A DNA stretch of 41,733 bases. It comes from an uncultured Gammaproteobacteria bacterium (GTDB lineage Bacteria > Pseudomonadota > Gammaproteobacteria > Pseudomonadales > Azotimanducaceae). Below are positions 10,560 through 20,147 of this stretch, one piece after another (the first letter of the stretch is position 1; every line of letters begins with the position of its first letter). The translations under genes were made by a program, and so were the position numbers. The stretch is from contig CAJWYI010000007.1 of NCBI GenBank assembly GCA_913049815.1, forward strand, positions 1-41,733, in the 5' to 3' direction. The notes beneath the pieces are model-generated. The model ran no database searches. It was not told the origin of the DNA and saw only the letters and a program-made list of their open reading frames with translations.

Positions 10560-10715
10560 ATGATCAAGAAAGACCCAGTCAGATTGCCGATTCTGGACAA
10601 ATCACTAACGGTCCTTCAGATGCTATGGATGTCTGGTGTCAACTTTATCTCGGGATTCTATGTCTCTCAGCTGCTCGAAGCGCTCGACTACGATTTCGCT
10701 GCTGAAGACATCTGA
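10560..10715 (+). CDS. Putative small protein (51 aa), unknown function
   Basis: Manual translation MIKKDPVRLPILDKSLTVLQMLWMSGVNFISGFYVSQLLEALDYDFAAEDI*; ATG preceded by purine-rich GGACGGGGGAAA. Below the ORF-track length cutoff. Confidence 0.45.
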   Translation: MIKKDPVRLPILDKSLTVLQMLWMSGVNFISGFYVSQLLEALDYDFAAEDI

Positions 10716-10782
10716 CTGATATTCTCGCCAACACGGCAGCAAGCGATACGTTGTCTCCGTGTGTCAGCCAAAGCACCCATTG

Positions 10783-11886
10783 ATGGCAATAGCGCAATCT
10801 CAAGCTCGCAACCGTTCCTGGCTCCTGATTCTTTGCCCGTTTATTCTCGTCGTTGTCGCAGGCAATCTGTTGCTCTGGTATCAGCTATCAAGCGCGGAGA
10901 CTGCCCGTACCGAACTCATGGGCGAAACAATTAGTGCACAACTCGCTCTTTCAATTCGTGAGCCGATGGTCCGTGGTGAACATCTGACCGTCGCCGTGAT
11001 GCTGAATGATCTCTTGACTGGCAGTAAGGACCTCGTGATCTATGCTGCGGTGTACAACAACAGCAACACGTTAATCACGCAGGCGGGTACACCGACCCCT
11101 AATCTGCCGCAATACAGCCAACGCATTTCATACCAGCATTCCGTTATCGGTCGACTTGAGATAGGGCTGGGTCATCAACCAGGAAACGCTGTTTTTGAAC
11201 CCTTGCTGACGTTGATCGCAACCCAGCTGATGATCGGCGCGATGATCATGTTAGTAGTGATAAAGCTAAGAGATACCAACATGTTCTGGTTGTACCCCGA
11301 TCTACCCCGACACCACGTGGCACCCTCCACCCCGCCCTTGGCATCCCCTGATGGGGTTGCCACAGCCTCTGATCCACCCTTTCTTCGCAAAGATGGCACG
11401 TTGATGGTCGTGCGGCCTATTCCCGTGAATTTGGATAGTGAAATCATCGAGCTTCTAGCCTCTGCGGTCTCCTCGTATCGCGGAGACCTCACGATGGCTG
11501 AGTCCGGTGACCTGGAACTACTCTTTCAAAGCGATCAGCACGAACAGGATGCGGTGTGCTGTGCAGCGCTATTGATGGAACTGGTTGCCGCAAGGCCCAG
11601 ACCCCACTCTGCAAACTTTGCACTTCACTACTGCAAGGATTGCCATGTCGCTGGCGGTCAGTTTACAGAGGCACGGAAATTCACCAATTATCTGACCGCC
11701 ATCGCACGGGGGGAAATTCTGATCAGTCACACATTGGCACCCCGTGTTCCTGATACGCTCGGCGTGCAACTCTCTTCCTTCTCTCACACAGCGTTGCCCA
11801 ACGGGCAAGCCATGATGATGGTTGGTTCGTCAAGCGCATTTCAAAATGCCATCCGTCAACGTCTTGTGTCGCTGACCGATCCTTGA
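10783..11886 (+). CDS. YtjB/AhpA-like membrane protein with N-terminal TM-flanked extracytoplasmic region and degenerate nucleotide-cyclase-like C-terminal domain (ORF can extend to GTG at 10759)
   Basis: TM1 SWLLILCPFILVVVAGNLLLWYQL, TM2 LLTLIATQLMIGAMIMLVVIKL; C-terminal RGDLTMAESGDLELLFQSDQHEQDAVCCAALLMELV...YLTAIARGEILISHTL resembles class III cyclase layout; location next to parC. Confidence 0.65.
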   Translation: MAIAQSQARNRSWLLILCPFILVVVAGNLLLWYQLSSAETARTELMGETISAQLALSIREPMVRGEHLTVAVMLNDLLTGSKDLVIYAAVYNNSNTLITQAGTPTPNLPQYSQRISYQHSVIGRLEIGLGHQPGNAVFEPLLTLIATQLMIGAMIMLVVIKLRDTNMFWLYPDLPRHHVAPSTPPLASPDGVATASDPPFLRKDGTLMVVRPIPVNLDSEIIELLASAVSSYRGDLTMAESGDLELLFQSDQHEQDAVCCAALLMELVAARPRPHSANFALHYCKDCHVAGGQFTEARKFTNYLTAIARGEILISHTLAPRVPDTLGVQLSSFSHTALPNGQAMMMVGSSSAFQNAIRQRLVSLTDP

Positions 11887-11893
11887 ACCGCTG

Positions 11894-14176
11894 TCAGACG
11901 ACACTCACGCCATCAACTTTTTGGAATCCACGCGGCAGCTTGAGCCCACGGCGGGCCCTTTCGCCGCGATAATGCTTCAGATCCGACGATTTCAGATTCA
12001 ACGTCCGCTTACCACTTAAAATGGCAATGGATTCATCCGGCGCCAGCACTACGACGTGCTGCATGATCTCAGATCGATCAACAACCCGCGCGGAGGGAAT
12101 ATTGATGATCTTGATACCTTTCCCTCGACCCAGTGTTGGCAGATCTGACAGCGGAAAGACCAACAGCCGACCTTCGCTGCTGAACGCAGCGACCAAAGCG
12201 TTTTCGATGTCAGTCACAGGGACCGGTGGTAATGAAAGCGCTCCCTTTGGCAAAGACAACAGGGTCTTGCCTGCTTTGTTTTTGGTCGCCATATCTCCCA
12301 GGGTGACAATAAATCCATAGCCAGCATCACTCGCAATCAATAGTTGCTGTGTAGACTCTCCGATCGCAACGCCAACAAACGAAGCGCCTTGAGGCGGATT
12401 TAATCGGCCGGTCAGTGGCTCACCTTGACCTCTGGCAGAGGGTAAACCGTGCGCGGGTTGTCGATAGGCGCGGCCAGTGGTGTCCAGGAATACCGCATCT
12501 TCGTTACTGCGACCACGGCCCGCCGACAAGAAACAATCGCCGCTCCGATAACTAAGCTCGGTCGGATCGATCTCGTGACCACGGGCAGAGCGAACCCAGC
12601 CCTTCTCCGACAACACCACGGTCACCGGTTCAGTCGAGATCAGATCTTTTTCACTGAATGCCCTTGCTTCCTCACGAAACACCAGAGGAGACCGACGTTC
12701 ATCGCCAAAGGTTTCGGCATCCGCAACAATTTCCTTCTTTATGAGCGTCTTCAGCCTGGCTTTGGAATTGATGGTCTTTTCGAGTTCACTGCGCTCGCCG
12801 TTAAGTTCCATCTGTTCTGCCGTGATCTTTTCTTCTTCGAGGCGCGCCAGTTGACGTAATCTGAGATCCAAAATTGCATTAGCCTGGATCTCACTCAGCT
12901 TAAACTTCTCCATTAGCTTTTCTTTGGGCGCATCTTCCGTACGGATAATGTGAATCACTTCGTCCAGATTCAGATACGCAATTAAAAGACCTTCGAGAAT
13001 ATGGTGCCGCTCATTGATCGCGTCCAATCTAAATTGTAGGCGCTTGAGGACCACATCGGTTCGAAAGGTCAGCCACTCTGACAGCATGTCTTTGAGCGAC
13101 TTGACCTCGGGCCGTCCGTTCAATCCGATGACGTTGAAATTGAGCCGGAAGCTTCGTTCAAGGTCCGTACTGGCAAAGAGATGGCTCATAAGGAGCTCGA
13201 CATCGACGCGATTCGACTTTGGCACAATCACCATACGTGTCGGATTTTCATGATCCGATTCATCCCGAAGATCCACGACCATTGGAAGTTTCTTCGCCTG
13301 CATCTGTGCTGCGATCTGCTCCAGAACACGGCTACCAGACACTTGATAAGGTAGAGCCGTGATCACGATCTCACCCTCCTCGATCTCATAGGTGGCGCGG
13401 GCTCGCACCATTCCGCGGCCCGCCTCGTACATGGTCAACAGATCGGATCGTTCTGAAATAATCTCAGCACCCGTCGGAAAGTCCGGCGCCTGAATGTGTT
13501 CCATCAGATCAGCGACGGTTGAACGAGGTTTGTCCAGTAAGCGTATACATGCGGTCGCAACTTCATTCAGATTATGGGGAGGAATGTCTGTTGCCATCCC
13601 CACCGCAATACCTGTACCGCCATTCAGTAACACGTTTGGCAAACGCGAAGACAACGTCACGGGTTCTTCAAGCGTACCGTCAAAATTCGGAGCCCAGTCC
13701 GTTGTTCCCTGACGAAGTTCCGACAGTAGGACTTGCGAGAACTTCGTAAGCTTTGCTTCTGTATACCGTTGAGCCGCATAGGACTTGGGATCATCAGGAG
13801 AGCCGAAGTTTCCCTGGCCATCCACCAGCGGGTAGCGATGGCTGAATGGCTGCGCCATTAGCACCATAGCGCCATAGCTCGCCTGCTCACCGTGAGGATG
13901 ATATTTGCCAATGACCTCACCCACTGTTCGCGCGGACTTCGCATGTTTGGCGCCATCATTCAGGCCCTGCGCCCACATTGCGTAGATGATGCGACGCTGC
14001 ACGGGTTTCAAACCATCGCCGATATGGGGCAATGCACGATCATTGATGACATACATTGCATAATTCAGAAACGCCTTCTCGGTGTAATCACCGAGTGACT
14101 GCGTTTCATGCTCAAACTCACTCATAGCAATTCTTTCCAAAAGACGAGATAGAGCCAACCATCCAGATGTCTGCAC
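11894..14176 (-). CDS. parC: DNA topoisomerase IV subunit A
   Basis: [77 protein letters not shown] (catalytic Tyr); start likely internal at [14 protein letters not shown]. Confidence 0.97.
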   Translation of the reverse strand: MQTSGWLALSRLLERIAMSEFEHETQSLGDYTEKAFLNYAMYVINDRALPHIGDGLKPVQRRIIYAMWAQGLNDGAKHAKSARTVGEVIGKYHPHGEQASYGAMVLMAQPFSHRYPLVDGQGNFGSPDDPKSYAAQRYTEAKLTKFSQVLLSELRQGTTDWAPNFDGTLEEPVTLSSRLPNVLLNGGTGIAVGMATDIPPHNLNEVATACIRLLDKPRSTVADLMEHIQAPDFPTGAEIISERSDLLTMYEAGRGMVRARATYEIEEGEIVITALPYQVSGSRVLEQIAAQMQAKKLPMVVDLRDESDHENPTRMVIVPKSNRVDVELLMSHLFASTDLERSFRLNFNVIGLNGRPEVKSLKDMLSEWLTFRTDVVLKRLQFRLDAINERHHILEGLLIAYLNLDEVIHIIRTEDAPKEKLMEKFKLSEIQANAILDLRLRQLARLEEEKITAEQMELNGERSELEKTINSKARLKTLIKKEIVADAETFGDERRSPLVFREEARAFSEKDLISTEPVTVVLSEKGWVRSARGHEIDPTELSYRSGDCFLSAGRGRSNEDAVFLDTTGRAYRQPAHGLPSARGQGEPLTGRLNPPQGASFVGVAIGESTQQLLIASDAGYGFIVTLGDMATKNKAGKTLLSLPKGALSLPPVPVTDIENALVAAFSSEGRLLVFPLSDLPTLGRGKGIKIINIPSARVVDRSEIMQHVVVLAPDESIAILSGKRTLNLKSSDLKHYRGERARRGLKLPRGFQKVDGVSVV

Positions 14177-14195
14177 ACGCAGTGTGGCCTAGAAT

Positions 14196-16097
14196 CTAAA
14201 CCAGTTCTGCCTGATCGCCCTTCTTTTCCAGCCAGATCTTCCTGTCAGCAGCTCGCTTCTTCGACAACAACATGTCCAGGATTTTCAGCGCTTTCGGCTC
14301 AGACTCCATAGTCAGTTGCACCAGCCGCCGAGTGTCTGAGGCCATCGTCGATTCTCGTAACTGCGACGGATCCATCTCACCGAGACCCTTGAATCGACTG
14401 ACGACAACGCGACCTTTCTTACCTTCTGCTTCAATTCGCTTCAAGACACCCTGCCGTTCATCTTCATCGAGCGCATAGAACACGTCCTTTCCCACATCGA
14501 TCCGAAACAAAGGCGGCATTGCGACAAACACATGACCCGACTTGACCAGTGCCGAAAAATGCCGAACAAACAATCCAATCAGTAATGACGCAATGTGCAG
14601 CCCATCGGAATCCGCATCCGCGAGAATGCAAACTTTGCCGTAGCGCAATCCCTTAAGATTATCACTCCCAGGATCGACACCGACGGCCACAGCAATATCG
14701 TGGACCTCCTGGGAACTCAGGATCTGAGTAGACTCATCGTCCCAGGTGTTCAGGATCTTGCCTCGAAGAGGCAAGATCGCCTGGTTTTCGCGATCTCGAG
14801 CTTGCTTCGCAGACCCGCCGGCCGAATCTCCTTCTACAAGAAAAAGCTCACCTTCCATCGCGTCCGCGCATGTGCAGTCTGCGAGCTTCCCGGGCAGCGC
14901 AGGACCTGAAGTGATTTTTTTTCGTTCAACCTTTTTACCCGCGCGCAACCTTGTTTGAGCGGCTTCAATCGCCATCTCAGCAATGGCTTCACCATCCGCC
15001 ACATGCTCACTGAGCCACAGGCTGAATCGATCCTTCACAACACCCGATATGAAAGTGACCGCCTGCCTAGAGGTTAGCCTGACCTTTGTCTGGGATGAAA
15101 ACTGAGGGTCCAACAATTTGGCGGACAGCACATAGCTGCATCGATCCCAAACATCATCAGCACTGATCTTGACGCCACGCGGTAATAGATTATGGAATTC
15201 GCAGAATTCACGGAGCGCCTCCAGGAGGCCATTCCGCAAGCCATTCACATGTGTGCCACCTTGAACCGTGGGAATGAGATTGACATAGCTCTCTGTGATT
15301 AAATCGCCACCTTCGGGCAACCATTGGACCGCCCAGTCCGCCGCTTCTTCTATCGCCGCCAGTGATCCATCAAACGGCAACTCTGGTAGCACAATAAAGC
15401 CCTGCAATTCCGTGGAAAGGTAGTCGGTCAGTCCAGCCTCGTAGCACCACTCGTGTTTGTTTTCACCTTTCTTTGCTGTCTCATCAACAAACACCACCTT
15501 GAGACCCGGGCACAAGACAGCCTTGGCTCGCAGAAGATGCGTCAGTTCCCGGGTCGAGAATTTAGGGGAATCAAAGTAGGCAGGGTCAGGTTTGAACGTT
15601 ATCAACGTACCCGTCGAGCGCCTCCCTACTTTGTCTACGACCTTAAGCTTTTGGGTCTTCTTCCCGTTCTTAAACACCATGTGATGCAGATTGCCATCTC
15701 GTCTGATGAACACTTCAAACTCCGAGGACAACGCATTGACCACTGAGACTCCAACACCATGCAATCCACCTGAAAACTTGTAGTTTTCCGAATTGAATTT
15801 CGCACCCGAATGCAATTGCGTCAGGATCACCTCGACACCCGGAAGTTTTTCTCCCTTGTGGACGTCGACGGGCATACCACGCCCATCGTCACTGACGCTC
15901 ATCGCTCCGTCCTTTCTCAACGTGACCCTGATTTCCGTGGCGGCCCCTTCAAGGGCCTCATCAACACTGTTGTCGATCACTTCCTGCGCGAGATGATTCG
16001 GCCTTGAGGTATCCGTGTACATCCCCGGTCGTTTTCGTACAGGATCAAGTCCCTTCAATACCTCGATCGAATCGGCCTGGTAGAGCTTACTTGGCAT
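14196..16097 (-). CDS. parE: DNA topoisomerase IV subunit B
   Basis: LDPVRKRPGMYTDTSRPNHLAQEVIDNSVDEALEG, VEGDSAGGSAKQARDRENQAILPLRGKILNTW, FKGLGEMDPSQL. Confidence 0.98.
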   Translation of the reverse strand: MPSKLYQADSIEVLKGLDPVRKRPGMYTDTSRPNHLAQEVIDNSVDEALEGAATEIRVTLRKDGAMSVSDDGRGMPVDVHKGEKLPGVEVILTQLHSGAKFNSENYKFSGGLHGVGVSVVNALSSEFEVFIRRDGNLHHMVFKNGKKTQKLKVVDKVGRRSTGTLITFKPDPAYFDSPKFSTRELTHLLRAKAVLCPGLKVVFVDETAKKGENKHEWCYEAGLTDYLSTELQGFIVLPELPFDGSLAAIEEAADWAVQWLPEGGDLITESYVNLIPTVQGGTHVNGLRNGLLEALREFCEFHNLLPRGVKISADDVWDRCSYVLSAKLLDPQFSSQTKVRLTSRQAVTFISGVVKDRFSLWLSEHVADGEAIAEMAIEAAQTRLRAGKKVERKKITSGPALPGKLADCTCADAMEGELFLVEGDSAGGSAKQARDRENQAILPLRGKILNTWDDESTQILSSQEVHDIAVAVGVDPGSDNLKGLRYGKVCILADADSDGLHIASLLIGLFVRHFSALVKSGHVFVAMPPLFRIDVGKDVFYALDEDERQGVLKRIEAEGKKGRVVVSRFKGLGEMDPSQLRESTMASDTRRLVQLTMESEPKALKILDMLLSKKRAADRKIWLEKKGDQAELV

Positions 16098-16253
16098 GTT
16101 GGAACTCCAAGCGGATCAGCCACAATTGACAGTGCACGACGTCGGGAAAGGGGGCCACCATAAAATGGGGCACGGGTTTGCGGATGAACGTGTTTACAGA
16201 CCAATTCTGGCTCATATCAGGCAGCTGTTTGACTCCCGCTCACTCATCGCTCT

Positions 16254-16796
16254 TCATGAATCGAATTGCATCGACTCAACTGCCCGACCGTTCGCCAGAC
16301 AGAAGCTTAGCAACTCCCCGAGGAAGCGATTGATCTGAGACTTCTCGTCCGGCTGATACATCTGATCATTGGGGAGTTCATAACGATAACGAAAATGCCG
16401 TTGACGTTGAAAACTGATGACCTCCGCTGACGCGACATCGTGGTAGACACGCACCTCAAGTTCAGGCCAACGTACCCAGGAATGTTCATCACCATTGTTG
16501 ACCTGAACCGACAACATCGTGGTAAACGGACACCGTTCACGGATGTCGATACGAACCTCGTCACCGTCGTCTGTCACGCCTTCGATCGCAAAATGGCGGC
16601 TATCCTGTTCACGCATATCGGGAAACAGGCGCGACAACCGAACGTAATTGGCATCACATTCGGCCATGTCAGAAGCTAGATCCGGTATGTAGCGACGTCT
16701 TTTCACCAAGTGTTTCAAGAGGGCCTTAGGAGCGCCTGTAGTTCCTCCGAAAGGGGGTAGCGTATTTCTGATTTCAGCGAAGCTAGCGTACCACAA
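16254..16796 (-). CDS. yqiB: YqiB family protein (DUF1249); true start probably internal, near VKRRRYIPDLASDM
   Basis: RRRYIPDLASDMAECDANYVRLSRLFPDM...WPELEVRVYHDVASAEVISFQRQRHFRYRYELPNDQMYQPDEKSQINRFLGELLSFCLANGRA matches the YqiB pattern; near parE. Confidence 0.88.
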   Translation of the reverse strand: MWYASFAEIRNTLPPFGGTTGAPKALLKHLVKRRRYIPDLASDMAECDANYVRLSRLFPDMREQDSRHFAIEGVTDDGDEVRIDIRERCPFTTMLSVQVNNGDEHSWVRWPELEVRVYHDVASAEVISFQRQRHFRYRYELPNDQMYQPDEKSQINRFLGELLSFCLANGRAVESMQFDS

Positions 16797-16826
16797 AACG
16801 TGCGCATGAGATCATAAAACGAAAGC

Positions 16827-18107
16827 TCACTGCTCTGCTCGGACCTCCTCGAGTAACTCTACGGTTCTGTCGAGGGCGCCACGATTAGCATCCATAATTT
16901 GTTCCGCTCGAAGTATAACTTCATCGCGGCCGGAATTATCCGTTAGCATTCGGCGCGCAAATTCAGCGCATTGATTGGCATCTTTAACACCAAACATCGC
17001 TCCCGCTGACAACAACTGGTCCGCGATATCCTGAATATCCCACAGGTGGGGCCCCATCATAACCGGCACCTTGAGCAACAGCGCTTCAATTGGATTATGA
17101 CCGCCAACCCTTGCGAGACTGCCACCAACAAAAGCTACATTTGCGATGCCATAGCAAAACAACAGCTCTCCAATCGTATCGACGAGCAACACATCCGATG
17201 TCGTTATCTCCTGTGGGTGCTCTAATTCTGTTCTCCGAATACACGAAAAACCATGTTGAGCCGCCTCAGCGTGAACTGCATCGGCGCGCGCTGGATGGCG
17301 CGGCGCAAGTACGAGAAGAAGCGTAGGACAAGCTCTTCGTGCAGCAACGAAAGCCGTCAACAATGCAGTCTCTTCACCGTAATGGGTACTTGCGCCTAAC
17401 ATCACGGGCCGATCCTGCGAAAACCGTCGAAACAATCGAGTGCCCTCGCCCAGGTCTGGCGGTAATTCCACATCAAATTTAATACTGCCCGTAACATGCA
17501 CACATTCCTCTCGGGCACCAAGTGCAAGCATCCGTTCACGGTGGGCCGCAGACTGCACCGCGACCAAGGACAAAGCGCCCAGCATCGGCTTCACCAGTGC
17601 CTGAATACGGCGATATCGCAAATGTGATGCCTTTGATATCCGTCCATTAACCAATGCCACAGGAACCCCTCGACGTTCGGCGACATGGATCATATTGGGC
17701 CAAAGCTCTGTATCAATCAGGATCAGCAGGCTGGGCTGAACCCGATTAAAAAAGCGAGACAACGCATCCGGTAGATCGTAGGGGACGAAAGAATGCAGAC
17801 AGTGATCACCAAACAACGATCGCACGCGTTGCCGACCGGTTGCTGTTGTATTCGTCAACCAAACGCGATGGCCCTTGTCGGTTAGTCGACGCACAAGCGT
17901 TGCCGCCGCATTCGTTTCACCTGCCGATACAGCATGCACCCAGATGAGCGATCTGCTGTCACCTTGAAGTTCTGAATTCGAGACCCAACCGAAACGCTCT
18001 CGTATCCGGTAACGGTATAAGGGTTCTTTTCGTGACATCCAGAGGAGTCGCATCAGGATTAGCGGCATAAAAAAGTAAAAAAGTAACGTATAGAGAAGAC
18101 GGGACAT
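16827..18107 (-). CDS. waaA: 3-deoxy-D-manno-octulosonic acid transferase (Kdo transferase); ORF track extends to 18209 but MSRLLYTLLFYF at 18107 is the likelier start
   Basis: RERFGWVSNSEL, IWVHAVSAGETNAAATLVRRL, LILIDTELWPNMIHVAERRGVPVALVNGRIS, VAFVGGSLARVGGHNPIEALLLKVPVMMGPH. Confidence 0.95.
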   Translation of the reverse strand: MSRLLYTLLFYFFMPLILMRLLWMSRKEPLYRYRIRERFGWVSNSELQGDSRSLIWVHAVSAGETNAAATLVRRLTDKGHRVWLTNTTATGRQRVRSLFGDHCLHSFVPYDLPDALSRFFNRVQPSLLILIDTELWPNMIHVAERRGVPVALVNGRISKASHLRYRRIQALVKPMLGALSLVAVQSAAHRERMLALGAREECVHVTGSIKFDVELPPDLGEGTRLFRRFSQDRPVMLGASTHYGEETALLTAFVAARRACPTLLLVLAPRHPARADAVHAEAAQHGFSCIRRTELEHPQEITTSDVLLVDTIGELLFCYGIANVAFVGGSLARVGGHNPIEALLLKVPVMMGPHLWDIQDIADQLLSAGAMFGVKDANQCAEFARRMLTDNSGRDEVILRAEQIMDANRGALDRTVELLEEVRAEQ

Positions 18108-18175
18108 CTTCCTCAGCTTAACGTACCCGGTAGATCGGTACATCTGTTTCCAGGGGAACAGTCTATACTCCCGGT

Positions 18176-19336
18176 ATGTCTGGAGAGGCAAAACATGTGT
18201 CAGTCGCAATTGTCGGCGGCGGCATCGCTGGTGTCTGGTTGCTGCGAATTCTAAGCGACCTCGGTATTAATGCCTGGCTGTTTGAAGCAGAGGGCCTGGG
18301 GGCAGGACAGACGCTCGCCTCCCAAGGCATGATTCACGGTGGTCTCAAATACCAACTCCACGCGGGTCGCGATGGGTTGGGAGAATCGCTTGCCCACATG
18401 CCAGATTTCTGGCGTGCCTGTCTTAGAGGACAGGGAGCTGTCGATCTTCGCGGCGCCGAGACAAGTTCCGATCACTACTATCTATTCAGTCCGGGTGGTA
18501 TGGCCAATCGACTGACCGCATTTCTCGGCAGTCGCATGATCGTGGGCCGCGCCGAAAAATGCTCACGCGACTACTACCCCGAGGCTCTTCGCCACAACGA
18601 TTTTTCAGGTAGCGTTTACCAGCTTCAGGATGTCGTCCTGAATGTACCCTCAATACTCAATGCATTGACGTCGACCTGTGCCCATCGATGTTTTAGAGGT
18701 TCGGCCAAGGTTGATGGTGTTCACAATGGTCAGATCACTTCACTCTTTTGCAACGGCGAGCACATTACGGCTGATTGCTATGTGTTTTGTGCAGGCGCAG
18801 GTAACGATGCCCTGATTGCAGATTCCCCATTGGCTTACGTAAAAATGCAACGCAGGCCGTTAAAGCAAGCCATTGTGACCGGTGACCTGCCTGCACTGTA
18901 TGCACACGTAGCGAGTCCACTGTCCGGCACAAAACCGAGAGTGACGATCACGTCCCACGAATCGGATGCTGGTACAACCTGGTATCTGGGTGGCGCCCTG
19001 GCTGAGACAGGCACAACCAGGTCGGATCCCGAGCAGGTGTCGTTCACTCGCTCTGAGCTCGTCGAATTGTTCCCCTGGCTGTCGTTTGATGGATGTACGT
19101 TCGATACGCTGGACATCGACCGTGCCGAGCCGGATCAGTTATCGGGCGGATTACCAGACAGTCCATTCGTCGAAAAAGTAGGCAATGCGATAGTGTGCTG
19201 GCCGACAAAACTGACGCTGGCACCCCTCATGGCTGACTTCGCGCTGTCTCACATCAAGCCTCTAATCGCTGGTAATACGAGCAGCACGCTCCCAGAACTG
19301 GAAGTCGCAAAGATAGCGAGAATGCCCTTTGGTTAA
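18176..19336 (+). CDS. FAD-dependent oxidoreductase (DAO/glycine oxidase superfamily), function unknown
   Basis: HVSVAIVGGGIAGVWLLRILSDLGINAWLFEAEGLGAGQTLASQGMIHGGLKYQ (Rossmann GxGxxG); VFCAGAGNDALI; divergent from waaA. Confidence 0.85.
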   Translation: MSGEAKHVSVAIVGGGIAGVWLLRILSDLGINAWLFEAEGLGAGQTLASQGMIHGGLKYQLHAGRDGLGESLAHMPDFWRACLRGQGAVDLRGAETSSDHYYLFSPGGMANRLTAFLGSRMIVGRAEKCSRDYYPEALRHNDFSGSVYQLQDVVLNVPSILNALTSTCAHRCFRGSAKVDGVHNGQITSLFCNGEHITADCYVFCAGAGNDALIADSPLAYVKMQRRPLKQAIVTGDLPALYAHVASPLSGTKPRVTITSHESDAGTTWYLGGALAETGTTRSDPEQVSFTRSELVELFPWLSFDGCTFDTLDIDRAEPDQLSGGLPDSPFVEKVGNAIVCWPTKLTLAPLMADFALSHIKPLIAGNTSSTLPELEVAKIARMPFG

Positions 19337-20147
19337 CGTTAATCCGCCTGATATGTTGTGGTTAACTGACACCACCTACCGTCCGCTTTTTGACAACTGC
19401 CACGTATCTCCGATCGGGCTTGGGACGGTCAAGATGGGCCGGAACCGAGGCGTAAAATATCCACGCTCATTTAAAATTCCAAATGATCGGGACGTCGCCA
19501 ATCTGCTGGCTCTTGCTTACGACCTCGGCATCAATCTCATCGACACAGCGCCCGCCTACGGCAACTGTGAGTCCCGCCTAGGAGCAATCCTGTCCAACAG
19601 GCATCAATGGGTCATCTGTACAAAAGCGGGTGAGTACTTCGACGGTCAAAAATCATCATTCGATTTCTCGCCAGAGGGTCTGACCAATAGTGTCGAACAG
19701 AGCCTCCGGCGACTTGCAACAGATTACCTGGACGTTGTGCTTCTTCACCTTCCAGATGACGACCTCTCGACCCTATCCTCTGAAGCATTAACCGCGCTCA
19801 GCAAACTAAAGGAACGCGGACTAATTCGCGCGATCGGCGCATCAACTAAGTCGACCCCTGCAGGGCTGCTTGCAGTCGAAGATTACGATGTCGTGATGAT
19901 CGCCTATCACCAGCAGGATACAACACAGCAGGCCGTCCTGGATGCCGCGCACGCTTCAAGCCGGGGTGTGATGATCAAGAAAGGCTTGCAAAGCGGCCAC
20001 AGCGGTTCACCCGATGAGTACCTCCGCTTTCTGATGGCCACATCGATGTCGAGCGTCATCGTGGGCACGATCAACCCATCTCATCTTGCCGCCAATGTCG
20101 CGACCATTGCACAGGTCATTACAGCGAACGGATCTTCTCTGCGATAA
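19329..20147 (+). CDS. Aldo/keto reductase family protein
   Basis: LALAYDLGINLIDTAPAYGNCESRLGAIL, ICTKAGEYFDG, DYLDVVLLHLPDDD, IRAIGASTKS; overlaps the FAD oxidoreductase end by 8 nt. Confidence 0.88.
   Translation: MVNVNPPDMLWLTDTTYRPLFDNCHVSPIGLGTVKMGRNRGVKYPRSFKIPNDRDVANLLALAYDLGINLIDTAPAYGNCESRLGAILSNRHQWVICTKAGEYFDGQKSSFDFSPEGLTNSVEQSLRRLATDYLDVVLLHLPDDDLSTLSSEALTALSKLKERGLIRAIGASTKSTPAGLLAVEDYDVVMIAYHQQDTTQQAVLDAAHASSRGVMIKKGLQSGHSGSPDEYLRFLMATSMSSVIVGTINPSHLAANVATIAQVITANGSSLR

Noticed and set aside
10729-10762. ACACGG...CCGTGT inverted repeat before the YtjB-like gene
   Set aside because: Stem of only 6 bp with a ~20-nt loop and no T-tract; not convincing as a terminator or operator.
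16098-16253. Possible 42-aa minus-strand ORF (MSQNWSVNTF...EFQHAK) in the yqiB-parE gap
   Set aside because: No convincing ribosome binding site or family signal; likely chance.
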